This document shows, in pieces, positions 42,248 to 50,430 of a stretch of DNA of 64,000 bases. Within the stretch, counting starts at the first letter, position 1; the number at the start of each line of letters is the position of its first letter. A program made the translations under genes and the position numbers. A model generated the notes under the pieces. It saw only the letters and a list, made by a program, of their open reading frames with translations, was not told where the DNA came from and did no database searches. The DNA is from Corallococcus caeni (GTDB lineage Bacteria; Myxococcota; Myxococcia; Myxococcales; Myxococcaceae), in assembly GCF_036245865.1 (NCBI RefSeq), contig NZ_BTTW01000001.1, forward strand, positions 434,001 to 498,000, given 5' to 3'.

Positions 42248-44398
42248 CTAGTTCTTGCGCGACCGCGAACGGCCGGGCGCCCCCGAGGAACCGCTACCCG
42301 ACGACGCCGACGGACGTCCGCGTCCCCTCCCCTTCTTCGGGGTGGTGCCGGGCTGATCCACCGCCTTGGGCGGCGCGCGCAAGAGCGAACGCGAGGCGGG
42401 CTTGAGCCCCAGGTCCATGTCCTTGAGCAGTTGGACGCGGTCGCGGAACTCAGCGGCCTTCTCGAACTGCATCTCGTCCGCGGCCTTGAGCATGTCGGCG
42501 CTGAACTCCGCGATGAGGCGTTTGATCTCCTTGGGCTCCAGGAGGTCGTTCTCCCCTTCCGCCGCCATGGGCAGCGCGCCCGCGCCCGCGTCGTAGTCCG
42601 GGATGTTCTCCGTGAAGTCGGTGATGTTGCTCTTCACCGAACGCGGCGTGATGCCGTGCTCCAGGTTGTACGCGCGCTGGATGTCGCGGCGGCGGGTGGT
42701 CTCCTCCATGGCGCGCTTCATGGAGTCGGTCATCTGGTCCGAATACATGATGACGCGTCCGTTCACGTTGCGCGCCGCGCGGCCAATGGTCTGGATGAGC
42801 GACACGTGGCTGCGCAGGAAGCCTTCTTTGTCGGCGTCCAGGATGGCCACGAGCGACACCTCCGGGATGTCCAGGCCCTCGCGCAAGAGGTTGATGCCCA
42901 CGAGCACGTCGAACTCGCCCCGGCGCAGGTCGCGGATGATGGCCATGCGCTGGATGGCGTCGATGTCCGAGTGCAGGTAGCGCACCTTCACGCCCACGTC
43001 GCTGTAGTACTCGGTGAGGTCCTCCGCCATGCGCTTGGTGAGCGTCGTCACCAGCACGCGCTCGTTGCGCGACACGCGCACGCGGACCTCTTCCAGCAGG
43101 TCGTCCACCTGGTTGCCCGCGGGGCGCGTCTCCACCTCCGGGTCGGTGAGGCCGGTGGGGCGGATGATCTGCTCCACCACCACGCCCTTGGACTTCTGCA
43201 GCTCGTACTCGGCGGGGGTCGCGGAGACGAAGACGACCTGCTTCACCATCTCCTCGAACTCCACGAACTTCAGCGGGCGGTTGTCCAGCGCGCTGGGCAT
43301 GCGGAAGCCGAAGTTGACCAGCGTCTCCTTGCGGGCGCGGTCGCCGCGGTACATGGCGCCAATCTGGGACACCGTCTGGTGGCTCTCGTCGATGAGGACC
43401 AGCATGTCGCGCGGGAAGTAGTCGATGAGGCACGGGGCCGCTTCCCCCGGCGCGCGTCCGGTGAAGTGGCGCGAGTAGTTCTCGATGCCGTTGCAGTAGC
43501 CGACCTGTTCGATCATCTCCAGGTCGAACATGGTGCGCTGCTCCAGCCGCTGCGCCTCCAGCAGTTTGCCCTCCGCCTTGAACTTCTGGAGCTGTTCGGC
43601 CAGCTCCTCGCGGATGGTGCGCATGGCGTTCTGGCGCGCGTCCGCGCCGGCGACGTAGTGGCTGGCGGGGAAGATGACGATCTTCTCCAGCTGGCCCAGC
43701 GTCTGGCCGCGCAGCGGGTCGAACTCGGTGATGCGCTCCACCTCGTCGCCGAAGAAGCTGACGCGCACGGCGCGCTCCTCTTCGTACGCGGGGAACACCT
43801 CCACGGTGTCGCCGCGGGCGCGGAAGGTGCCGCGGTGGAAGTCCAGGTCGTTGCGCTCGTACTGGGCCTCCACCAGCTTGCGCATGAACCCGTCGCGGCC
43901 CATGTCCTCGCCCACGGTGGCGCGGATGGCCAGGTCCACGTAGCTGCGCGCCGCGCCCAGGCCGTAGATGCAGGACACGCTGGCCACGATGATGACGTCG
44001 TTGCGGGTGCGCAGGCTGTGCGTCGCCGAGTGGCGCATCCGTTCGATGTTGTCGTTGATGGACGAGTCCTTCTCGATGAAGGTGTCCGTCGACGGGACGT
44101 AGGCCTCGGGCTGGTAGTAGTCGTAGTACGAGACGAAGTACTCGACGGCGTTGTTCGGGAAGAGCGCCTTGAACTCGCCGTACAGCTGCGCCGCCAGCGT
44201 CTTGTTGTGCGCGATGACCAGCGCGGGCCGGTTCACGTTGGCGATGAGGTTCGCCATCGTGAACGTCTTGCCTGAGCCGGTGACGCCCAGGAGGGTCTGG
44301 TAGCGGTCGCCGCGAAGCAGGCCCTCGGTCAACTCCCCGATAGCCCTTGGCTGGTCACCCTGCGGCTTGTGCTCACTGACGAGTTCGAACTCCGGCAT
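42248..44398 (-). CDS. uvrB: excinuclease ABC subunit B
   Basis: Damage-verifying helicase-like subunit, 716 residues from [17 protein letters not shown]. An upstream ATG at 44416 would add six residues. Walker A is [14 protein letters not shown]; the DNA-contacting hairpin region has [12 protein letters not shown]; the DExx box is VLIDESHQT. The helicase C domain ends in [15 protein letters not shown]. The C-terminal UVR motif ([12 protein letters not shown]) binds UvrC. The last ~35 residues are basic with GRGRGRP, AT-hook-like. Confidence 0.96.
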   Translation of the reverse strand: MPEFELVSEHKPQGDQPRAIGELTEGLLRGDRYQTLLGVTGSGKTFTMANLIANVNRPALVIAHNKTLAAQLYGEFKALFPNNAVEYFVSYYDYYQPEAYVPSTDTFIEKDSSINDNIERMRHSATHSLRTRNDVIIVASVSCIYGLGAARSYVDLAIRATVGEDMGRDGFMRKLVEAQYERNDLDFHRGTFRARGDTVEVFPAYEEERAVRVSFFGDEVERITEFDPLRGQTLGQLEKIVIFPASHYVAGADARQNAMRTIREELAEQLQKFKAEGKLLEAQRLEQRTMFDLEMIEQVGYCNGIENYSRHFTGRAPGEAAPCLIDYFPRDMLVLIDESHQTVSQIGAMYRGDRARKETLVNFGFRMPSALDNRPLKFVEFEEMVKQVVFVSATPAEYELQKSKGVVVEQIIRPTGLTDPEVETRPAGNQVDDLLEEVRVRVSRNERVLVTTLTKRMAEDLTEYYSDVGVKVRYLHSDIDAIQRMAIIRDLRRGEFDVLVGINLLREGLDIPEVSLVAILDADKEGFLRSHVSLIQTIGRAARNVNGRVIMYSDQMTDSMKRAMEETTRRRDIQRAYNLEHGITPRSVKSNITDFTENIPDYDAGAGALPMAAEGENDLLEPKEIKRLIAEFSADMLKAADEMQFEKAAEFRDRVQLLKDMDLGLKPASRSLLRAPPKAVDQPGTTPKKGRGRGRPSASSGSGSSGAPGRSRSRKN

Positions 44399-44431
44399 AG
44401 AGGACAGATCTAACATCCCCGCCGTCTGTGT

Positions 44432-44448
44432 ACTGAACCTTCGTGCAC
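44432..44448 (-). promoter_or_regulatory. possible LexA box upstream of uvrB
   Basis: The minus strand contains TGCACG, a four-base gap and GTTCAG. This partly matches the GTTCAG-ended LexA motif I recall as reported for Myxococcus. Only the conserved half and several upstream bases agree. Confidence 0.25.
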
Positions 44449-44477
44449 GTCCGTCCGGCAAAGGACGGGGCGCCCGC

Positions 44478-46154
44478 CTACTTCGCGGGCGGGGCCTTCA
44501 GTGCCTCCAGGGACTTCAGGCGGGCGGCCTCGAACTCGTCCCCCTTGTTCCACACCGGCATCTCCGGGGCCTTCGCCACCTGGGCGCCCACCAGGAAGAA
44601 CAGCCGGGTGTCCTCCACGGCGCCGGACAGGTCCCACTCCGGGCGGACCTCGTCGGAGGGCTGGTGGTAGTGCTTCGCCTCCCACTGGCCGCGCTGCGCC
44701 TTGCCCCACCCCTCCGGCCGGCCGATGAAGTCCATGCCGCTGCCGAAGTAGGCGGCCGGGATGCCCTGCCGAGCGAAGTTGAATTGATCCGACCGGTAGA
44801 AGAACCCGCGGTCGGAGAGCTGATCCGCCTTCACCGTGCGCCCCTGCGTCTTCGCCATCGCGGTGACGAAGCCGTCCAGCGAGGACTTGCCCAGGCCGAT
44901 GACGGTGATGTCGCGGGTGCGGCCCAGCACGTTGCCGCCGTCCACGTTGATGTTCGCGGCGATGCGGCCCGCGGGCACCGGCGGATGCCCCGCGAGGTAC
45001 GCGGAGCCCAGCAGGCCGTACTCCTCCGCGGCCACCGCGGCGAAGAGGATGGAGCGGCGCGGGGCCGTGGGCAGCGCGGTGAAGGCGCGGGCCACGGACA
45101 GCATCGCGGCCACGCCCGCCGCGTTGTCCAGCGCGCCGTTGTAGATGACGTCCTCGCCGGGCTTGCCGTCGTCCTTCTTGCCCAGGTGGTCATGGTGCGC
45201 GCTGTAGAGCACCACCTGCTTCGCCAGCGTGGGGTCGCTGCCGGGCAGGAGGCCCAGCACGTTGGCGGTGGGCCGGCGGCGCACCTCGTTGGTGAGGCTC
45301 ACGGACAGCGTCACGCCCAGCGGCACCGGGTGGAAGTCGCGCTTCTGCGCGGCGGCGCGCAGCGCGTCCAGGTCCTGCCCCGCCAGCTTCATCACCTGCT
45401 TCGTGGCGTCCTCGGTGGTCCACGCCTTCACCTGGAGGCGCGGCGCGTCCCCCGCGGGCAGTTCGAACTGCTCGCCGGTCCACGACGTGCGCACCACCTG
45501 CCACGGGTAGCCCGCGCTGGGCGTGGTGTGGATGATGATGGCGCCCGCCGCGCCCGTCTTCGCCGCCTGCTCGTATTTGTAGTCCCAGCGGCCGTACCAG
45601 AGGCGCGCCTTGCCGGCGAAGAGGCGCGGGTCGTCCTCCGGATCATTGTTGAGGATGACCAGCGTCTTGCCCTTGAGGTCCGCGCCCTTGAAGTCGTCCC
45701 ACTGGTACTCCGGCGCGACGATGCCGTAGCCCACGAACACCAGCTCGGACGCGTCCAGCTTCGCCGCCGGGGCTTGCACGCCGGACACGGCGATGAAGTC
45801 CTCGCGCGGCTGGAGCTCCACGCGGCCCGCCTTCGCCTGGAAGGTCATGGTGCCGGGGTGGCTGTTGATGCCCATGAGGTCGAAGCGCTGGAAGTAGCTC
45901 CCGCCCTCCGCGCCCGGCTTGAGGCCCAGGCCCTCGAACTGCGTGGCGATGTACTCCTGCGCCAGCGCGTCACCGCGCGTGCCCGGGCCGCGGCCTTCCA
46001 GCAGGTCGCTCGCCAGGAAGCGCACGTGCGCGCGCAGCAGGTCCGCGGTGATGGCCTGTTCGGCCGTCTTCTCCTGCGGCGTGACGGTGGGCGCGCCCGC
46101 CGCGAGGACGGACGCCGAGCACAGCGAAACGAACAGCGCGGGGAGGAGCCTCAT
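44478..46154 (-). CDS. secreted M28-family metallopeptidase with PA domain
   Basis: 558 residues from ATG 46154; the longer frame runs antisense into cysS and is rejected. A signal peptide ends VLAAG. A protease-associated domain (about 130-250) precedes the catalytic domain with zinc ligands in [10 protein letters not shown], the bridging Asp in [13 protein letters not shown], the catalytic Glu in [13 protein letters not shown] and a late His in [18 protein letters not shown]. It is probably a periplasmic or secreted aminopeptidase. It lies between cysS and uvrB on the same strand. Confidence 0.9.
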   Translation of the reverse strand: MRLLPALFVSLCSASVLAAGAPTVTPQEKTAEQAITADLLRAHVRFLASDLLEGRGPGTRGDALAQEYIATQFEGLGLKPGAEGGSYFQRFDLMGINSHPGTMTFQAKAGRVELQPREDFIAVSGVQAPAAKLDASELVFVGYGIVAPEYQWDDFKGADLKGKTLVILNNDPEDDPRLFAGKARLWYGRWDYKYEQAAKTGAAGAIIIHTTPSAGYPWQVVRTSWTGEQFELPAGDAPRLQVKAWTTEDATKQVMKLAGQDLDALRAAAQKRDFHPVPLGVTLSVSLTNEVRRRPTANVLGLLPGSDPTLAKQVVLYSAHHDHLGKKDDGKPGEDVIYNGALDNAAGVAAMLSVARAFTALPTAPRRSILFAAVAAEEYGLLGSAYLAGHPPVPAGRIAANINVDGGNVLGRTRDITVIGLGKSSLDGFVTAMAKTQGRTVKADQLSDRGFFYRSDQFNFARQGIPAAYFGSGMDFIGRPEGWGKAQRGQWEAKHYHQPSDEVRPEWDLSGAVEDTRLFFLVGAQVAKAPEMPVWNKGDEFEAARLKSLEALKAPPAK

Positions 46155-46198
46155 GGCCCCGTGCGTAGCATGGCCGCACGGGGCCCCCCAGCGGGTTT

Positions 46199-47668
46199 TC
46201 AGGCGGCGGGCGCCGCCACCTTCCAGGAGGTGCCAGCAGGCGTGTCCATGATGTCCACGCCCAGGGCCTTGAGGGCCCCGCGCACCTCGTCCGCCTTCGC
46301 GAAGTCCTTCGCGGCGCGCGCGGCGGTCCGCTCGGAGAGCAGCCGCTCCACCTCCGCCACGTCGATGCCGCGCTCGCGCACCGCCCGATCCCGGCGGCGC
46401 AGGAGCCACGCGCCCGGGTCGTCCTCGAAGACGCCCAGGACGCGGGACATCTCGCGCACCTGTTCGCGCAGCGCCTGGAGCGTGCGGCCCACGAGCGGCT
46501 TGTCCTTCACGGGCGGCTTGTCGGTGAGTTCGTTCATCAGGCCGAACTGGCCCGACAGCGCGCCCAGCGCGCCCGCGGTGTTGAAGTCGTCGTCCATGGC
46601 GGACTCGAACTCCGTGAGGAAGCGCGCGGGGTCGCCGTGCAGGGGGCCCTTGCCGAAGTCCTTGCCCGCCACGCGCTCGTCCACCTTGCGCAGCGTTTCG
46701 TAGAAGTACTCCATGCGCCCTTCGGCGTCCTGGAGCGACTTCTCAGCGAAGGTGAGCGGGTGGCGGTAGTGCGTGGAGAGGAAGAAGAAGCGCAGGGCCT
46801 CCGCGTCCACCTTGGCGAGCGCGTCGCGCAGGCGCACCACGTTGCCCAGCGACTTGGACATCTTCGCGCCTTCCAGGTCCAGGAAGCCGCAGTGCATCCA
46901 GTACTTCGCCATCGTCTGGCCGGTGGCGGACTCGCTCTGGGCGATCTCGTTCTCGTGGTGGGGGAAGATGAGATCCAACGCCCCGCCGTGGATGTCGAAC
47001 GTGCGGCCCAGGAACTTCTCGCTCATCGCGGAGCACTCGATGTGCCAGCCCGGCCGGCCCTTGCCCCAGGGGCTGTCCCACGACGGCTCACCGGGCTTCG
47101 CCGCCTTCCACAGCGCGAAGTCCAGCGGCTGGCGCTTGAGGTCGCCGGGCTGCACGCGCTCGCCCTGGCACAGGTCATCCAGGTTGCGCTTGGACAGCTT
47201 CGCGTAGTCCTCGTCCTTGTCGACGGCGAAGTACACGTCGCCCTTCGCCTCGTAGGCGTAGCCCTTGTCCACGAGCGTCTGGATGATGGCGACGATCTCC
47301 GGGATCGTCTCGCTCACGCGCGGGGACACGTCCGGCTCGCGCAGGTGCAGCGCGTGGACGTCCTCGCGGAAGGCCTCCACGAAGCGCGAGGCCAGCGCCA
47401 CGGGCTCCTCACCCGTCTCGTGCGCGGCCTTGATGATCTTGTCGTCGACGTCCGTGAAGTTGCGCACGTACGTCACCTTGAAGCCCCGGTAGCGCAGGTA
47501 GCGGACCACCACGTCGAACGACGTGAAGGTGCGTGCGTTCCCGATATGGATGTAGCTGTAGACCGTGGGCCCACAGACGTAGACCTTCACCTCGCCGGGC
47601 ACGAGCGGCTCCAGCGGCTCCTTCTGCATGGACATCGTGTTGAAGAGCCGGATGGATGAGGGGGCCAC
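46199..47668 (-). CDS. cysS: cysteinyl-tRNA synthetase
   Basis: Class I aminoacyl-tRNA synthetase, 489 residues from a GTG at 47668 with GGAGG ten bases upstream. HIGH motif as HIGNART, KMSKS as KMSKSLGN, zinc ligands in VYVCGPTVY and HIECSAMS with HENEIAQSE. The C-terminal DALR and anticodon-binding region is intact. Confidence 0.97.
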   Translation of the reverse strand: MAPSSIRLFNTMSMQKEPLEPLVPGEVKVYVCGPTVYSYIHIGNARTFTSFDVVVRYLRYRGFKVTYVRNFTDVDDKIIKAAHETGEEPVALASRFVEAFREDVHALHLREPDVSPRVSETIPEIVAIIQTLVDKGYAYEAKGDVYFAVDKDEDYAKLSKRNLDDLCQGERVQPGDLKRQPLDFALWKAAKPGEPSWDSPWGKGRPGWHIECSAMSEKFLGRTFDIHGGALDLIFPHHENEIAQSESATGQTMAKYWMHCGFLDLEGAKMSKSLGNVVRLRDALAKVDAEALRFFFLSTHYRHPLTFAEKSLQDAEGRMEYFYETLRKVDERVAGKDFGKGPLHGDPARFLTEFESAMDDDFNTAGALGALSGQFGLMNELTDKPPVKDKPLVGRTLQALREQVREMSRVLGVFEDDPGAWLLRRRDRAVRERGIDVAEVERLLSERTAARAAKDFAKADEVRGALKALGVDIMDTPAGTSWKVAAPAA

Positions 47669-47708
47669 GGTGGAAGGTCCTCCTTTGGGAACAGGGCGGG
47701 CGCGGCAC

Positions 47709-47736
47709 TTGCGCAACGCGATACACACTCTAGGAT
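47709..47736 (+). promoter_or_regulatory. putative promoter of the FHA gene
   Basis: TTGCGC (47709-47714) and TAGGAT (47731-47736), 16 bp apart, about 55 bp before ATG 47797. Confidence 0.35.
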
Positions 47737-47796
47737 CCCGGGTCCCACACAGGCCAGCACTTGGCGTTGGAAGCGTCGGATAGGGAGAATCGCCGC

Positions 47797-49440
47797 ATGG
47801 CTCCGCCGAATCCGAAGCGTCCGCCGCGCCCTCCCCGCCCTCCCGGGCAGCAGGCGTCTTCGGACGACCCGGAGGAGCTGCCCTTCGACGACGACGAGGT
47901 TTCCCCCCTCCAGGCGGATGATCCGCGCCCGCAGCGCGTGCCCCAGTATCCGGCGGGCCCCCGGAAGGTGAAGCGGCGCGGGCCGGGCGAGCGGTCGAAG
48001 TCCGACCGGGAGCTGTCGCCCCGGTACGACTGGGCGAAGGAGTATTCAGATCCGGGCGTGACGCCCGCGTTCGTGTACGTGGAGCGCGGGCCGGGCGCGG
48101 GCCAGCTCGTCCCCCTGCACCAGGGCTCCATCACGCTGGGCCGGTCGTCAACGTCGGACCTGAGGCTCCAGCACGCGTCCATCAGCCGGCGCCATGCGCA
48201 GCTGACCCGGCGGGGCAACGCCTTCACCGTGCGCGACCTGGGCAGCCAGAACGGCACGTTCGTCAACCGCCTGCGCATCAAGGGCGAGGTGGAGATCCGG
48301 CCCGGAGACGAGCTGAGCCTGGGCAACGCGACGTTGCGGCTTCGCGGTTCGGGGGCCGGGCCGGCGGTGAGCCGGACGTCGCTGGATCCGCTGGGGCCTC
48401 GCAAGGTGAAGCGTCCGCTGAACGGCGTGGCGGTGGCGGTAGCGGCGGCCGTGGTGGGCTCCGCGGTGGCGGCGTTGATCAGCGTGGTGGCCGTGCGGAT
48501 GGCGGACCGGACTCCCGCGCGGACCCCGGCGGAAGGCGCTCCGAGCAAGTCCCCCGCGACTCCGGCGCCCCCCGCGGACGACGCTCGCGACACCGGGGCG
48601 GAGGCGCCCGCGAAGGAGGCCCGTGCCGTGGAGGCGGAGGCTCCCGCGAAGGAGGCCCGTGCCGTGGAGGCGGAGGCTCCCGCGAAGGCCTCGGACGTCG
48701 GCGCCGGGGAGGCCACTGGGCTGAGTGCGACGGACGTTGCCCGTGGGATGCACGAGCACACCGTGTCGGGTGCGGGTGAAGGGACGACGCCCAGCGCGAT
48801 GGACGTCGCTCGCGGCATGCATGCGAGCACGGGGGACGCGAAGGTCGTCAGCGCTTCGGATATCGCGCGGGGGACGCACTCGGGACAGGCGGCTCCCGGG
48901 GCCGTGGAGATTTCTCGCGGCATGCATGCGAGCACGGGGGCCTCGAAGACGAGTGAAGCGCATGTGGGCCAGGTCGTCGCCGCGTCCGGGCGGAAGGCCC
49001 TTCCCTCCGCCGAACCGTCGGGGTCTCCGGATGAGCGCCAGCGCGCGGACATCCTCTCGCGCTACGAGTCCGGGGATGTCGCCGGGGCCCTGGCTCAGGC
49101 GAAGCGCGCGAACCTGGCCCCCCTGGTGCAGCAAATCACCCGCTTCCAGGTCGCGGAAGCCGCCGCTCGGGCCGCCCTGTCGCAGCAGGACCGTCCCCGG
49201 GCGCTCGATGCGCTCGGCGTCGCCGTTCGGTTGGACCAGGAGCTGTCCCACGGCTGGAGCCGGCAGGGGGCCGGACTTCGCCGCCAGCTCGCCGGTCTGT
49301 ACGTCCGCACCGGCCAGGACGCCGCCAAGGCCCAGCGCTTCGCCGACGCCCGCGCGGCCTTCACCGCGGCCCTCCAGTACGACGCCGACAACGCCGATGC
49401 CCGCGCACAGCTGGCCGCGCTTGCAGTTCAGGCGCCTTGA
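47797..49440 (+). CDS. FHA-domain membrane protein with DVARGMH repeats
   Basis: 547 residues from ATG 47797 with AGGGAG upstream. A Pro-rich, acidic and basic disordered N-terminus precedes an FHA phosphothreonine-binding domain (about 95-165: LGRSSTSDLRL, SISRRHAQL, GSQNGTFVN). One membrane helix follows (about 211-233). The region after it has a 12-residue tandem repeat (AEAPAKEARAVE) and four spaced motifs of the form DVARGMHxxT (near 309-385; third as DIARGTH, fourth as EISRGMH). A helical TPR-like C-terminus (DERQRADILSRYESGDVAGA) completes it. Cytoplasmic FHA with an exported C-terminal part is the simplest topology; kinase partners are unknown. Confidence 0.82.
   Translation: MAPPNPKRPPRPPRPPGQQASSDDPEELPFDDDEVSPLQADDPRPQRVPQYPAGPRKVKRRGPGERSKSDRELSPRYDWAKEYSDPGVTPAFVYVERGPGAGQLVPLHQGSITLGRSSTSDLRLQHASISRRHAQLTRRGNAFTVRDLGSQNGTFVNRLRIKGEVEIRPGDELSLGNATLRLRGSGAGPAVSRTSLDPLGPRKVKRPLNGVAVAVAAAVVGSAVAALISVVAVRMADRTPARTPAEGAPSKSPATPAPPADDARDTGAEAPAKEARAVEAEAPAKEARAVEAEAPAKASDVGAGEATGLSATDVARGMHEHTVSGAGEGTTPSAMDVARGMHASTGDAKVVSASDIARGTHSGQAAPGAVEISRGMHASTGASKTSEAHVGQVVAASGRKALPSAEPSGSPDERQRADILSRYESGDVAGALAQAKRANLAPLVQQITRFQVAEAAARAALSQQDRPRALDALGVAVRLDQELSHGWSRQGAGLRRQLAGLYVRTGQDAAKAQRFADARAAFTAALQYDADNADARAQLAALAVQAP
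48598..48690 (+). repeat. 36-bp in-frame tandem repeat in the FHA gene
   Basis: Two units (48598-48633 and 48634-48669), nearly identical at DNA level, and a third partial unit to 48690. They encode AEAPAKEARAVE. Copy-number variation between strains is likely. Confidence 0.85.
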
Positions 49441-49470
49441 TCAGGCCAGACGCGCCGCCCCCAAGCCAGG

Positions 49471-49647
49471 CTCGCCCAACTGGTCCGACTGTCGGACCAG
49501 TTCATTCGGTAGTGGCCCGGGAGGCCTGGGTTGCCCAACTGGTCCGACTGTCGGACCAGTTCATTCGGCAGTGGCCCGGGAGGCTTGGCTTGCCCAGGTG
49601 GTCCGACTGTCGGACCAGTGCTTCAGGACTGGGCCACGGGACGCCTG
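49471..49647. repeat. three tandem 59-bp repeats, each with a perfect palindrome
   Basis: The 307-bp gap 49441-49747 between the convergent FHA and cdnL genes contains three contiguous 59-bp units (starting 49471, 49530, 49589). Units 1 and 2 differ at only a few positions. Unit 3 is diverged in its right half. Every unit keeps the 19-nt core TGGTCCGACTGTCGGACCA (49481, 49540, 49599); in units 1 and 2 the arms extend to 11 bp each side of a CTG centre. The remainder holds the cdnL terminator. Confidence 0.85.
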
Positions 49648-49670
49648 GATGCCGGACGCTGAAAACACGA

Positions 49671-49702
49671 CGCCCCGGATTCCATCGAGGGAACCCGGGG
49701 CG
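49671..49702 (-). terminator. rho-independent terminator of cdnL
   Basis: CGCCCCGG (49671-49678) pairs with CCGGGGCG (49695-49702). On the minus strand TCGTGTTTTC follows, 46 bp after the cdnL stop. Confidence 0.65.
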
Positions 49703-49747
49703 CGAGGTGCGAACGCGGCGGCGTGGGGCCGCGCGTCACGCTGGGAC

Positions 49748-50242
49748 TCAGGCGAGGTTGAAGATCTTCTTCAGGTCGGACTCGACCTCTTCCTCGGAGC
49801 AATCCTTGGCCAGCGACAGCTCCTTGATCAGCAGCGAGCGGGCCGTGTCGAGCATCTTGCGCTCGCCGAACGACAGGTCCTTGTCGCCCTTGAGCAGGTA
49901 CAGGTCGCGGAGCACCTCGGCGATCTCGAAGACGGAACCCGTCTTGATCTTCTCCATGTACTCGCGGTACCGGCGGTTCCACGTGGTGGAGTCGACGGAG
50001 ATGTCCTTCTCGCGGAGGATGGAATAGACCTGCTTGACGTCCTCCTCGCTGATGATCTCCCGAAGGCCGACCGAACCGACCTTGTTGATGGGGATCATGA
50101 TCCGCATCCCGTTCTCCAGGATGCGCAGCACGTAGAACGACTGGCGCTGCCCGGCGACCTCGGTGTGCTCGATGCCCATCACCTCACCGACGCCCTGGCC
50201 CGGATAAACCGCCTTGTCACCAGTCTTGAAGCTGGTCTGCAC
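49748..50242 (-). CDS. cdnL: CdnL (CarD-like RNA polymerase-binding regulator)
   Basis: 164 residues, the size of the Myxococcus CdnL protein. Starts MQTSFKTGDKAVYPGQGVGE and ends in SDLKKIFNLA. The N-terminal Tudor-like CarD_CdnL_TRCF domain (1-67) binds RNA polymerase beta. The helical C-terminal domain contains TTWNRRYREYMEKI, including the conserved Trp that contacts promoter DNA. It stabilises open complexes, notably at rRNA promoters, and is essential in Myxococcus. GTG 50242 has AAGGAGG six bases upstream. It lacks the HMGA-like tail that defines CarD itself. Confidence 0.96.
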   Translation of the reverse strand: MQTSFKTGDKAVYPGQGVGEVMGIEHTEVAGQRQSFYVLRILENGMRIMIPINKVGSVGLREIISEEDVKQVYSILREKDISVDSTTWNRRYREYMEKIKTGSVFEIAEVLRDLYLLKGDKDLSFGERKMLDTARSLLIKELSLAKDCSEEEVESDLKKIFNLA

Positions 50243-50290
50243 TAAATGCCTCCTTGGAGAAAGCTTCGACCCCGGCCTTCACGCCCGCCA

Positions 50291-50319
50291 CTACTACCAC
50301 AAACCACATCCACGGGCAA
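50291..50319 (-). promoter_or_regulatory. putative cdnL promoter
   Basis: Minus strand TTGCCC (50314-50319) and TAGTAG (50291-50296), 17 bp apart, about 50 bp before the cdnL GTG. Confidence 0.35.
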
Positions 50320-50329
50320 CGAAATCGCC

Positions 50330-50359
50330 TTGACCACCCGATGACAGCCGCACTACGGT
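50330..50359 (+). promoter_or_regulatory. putative comEC promoter
   Basis: TTGACC (50330-50335) and TACGGT (50354-50359), 18 bp apart, about 70 bp before the comEC start. Confidence 0.35.
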
Positions 50360-50430
50360 GTCCGGTTTTGTGTGCGGTGTCGCTCGGTGTGTGAGCGCCG
50401 CGTGACGGACAGGGCGGTGGGTGGGGGTGG

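Noticed and set aside
49471-49647. CRISPR-like array
   Set aside because: The three units are contiguous with no unique spacers, the repeat is 59 bp and no cas genes are near.
49437-50027. Plus-strand frame over the palindromic repeats
   Set aside because: It translates the non-coding repeats and runs antisense to cdnL; no start signal or homology.
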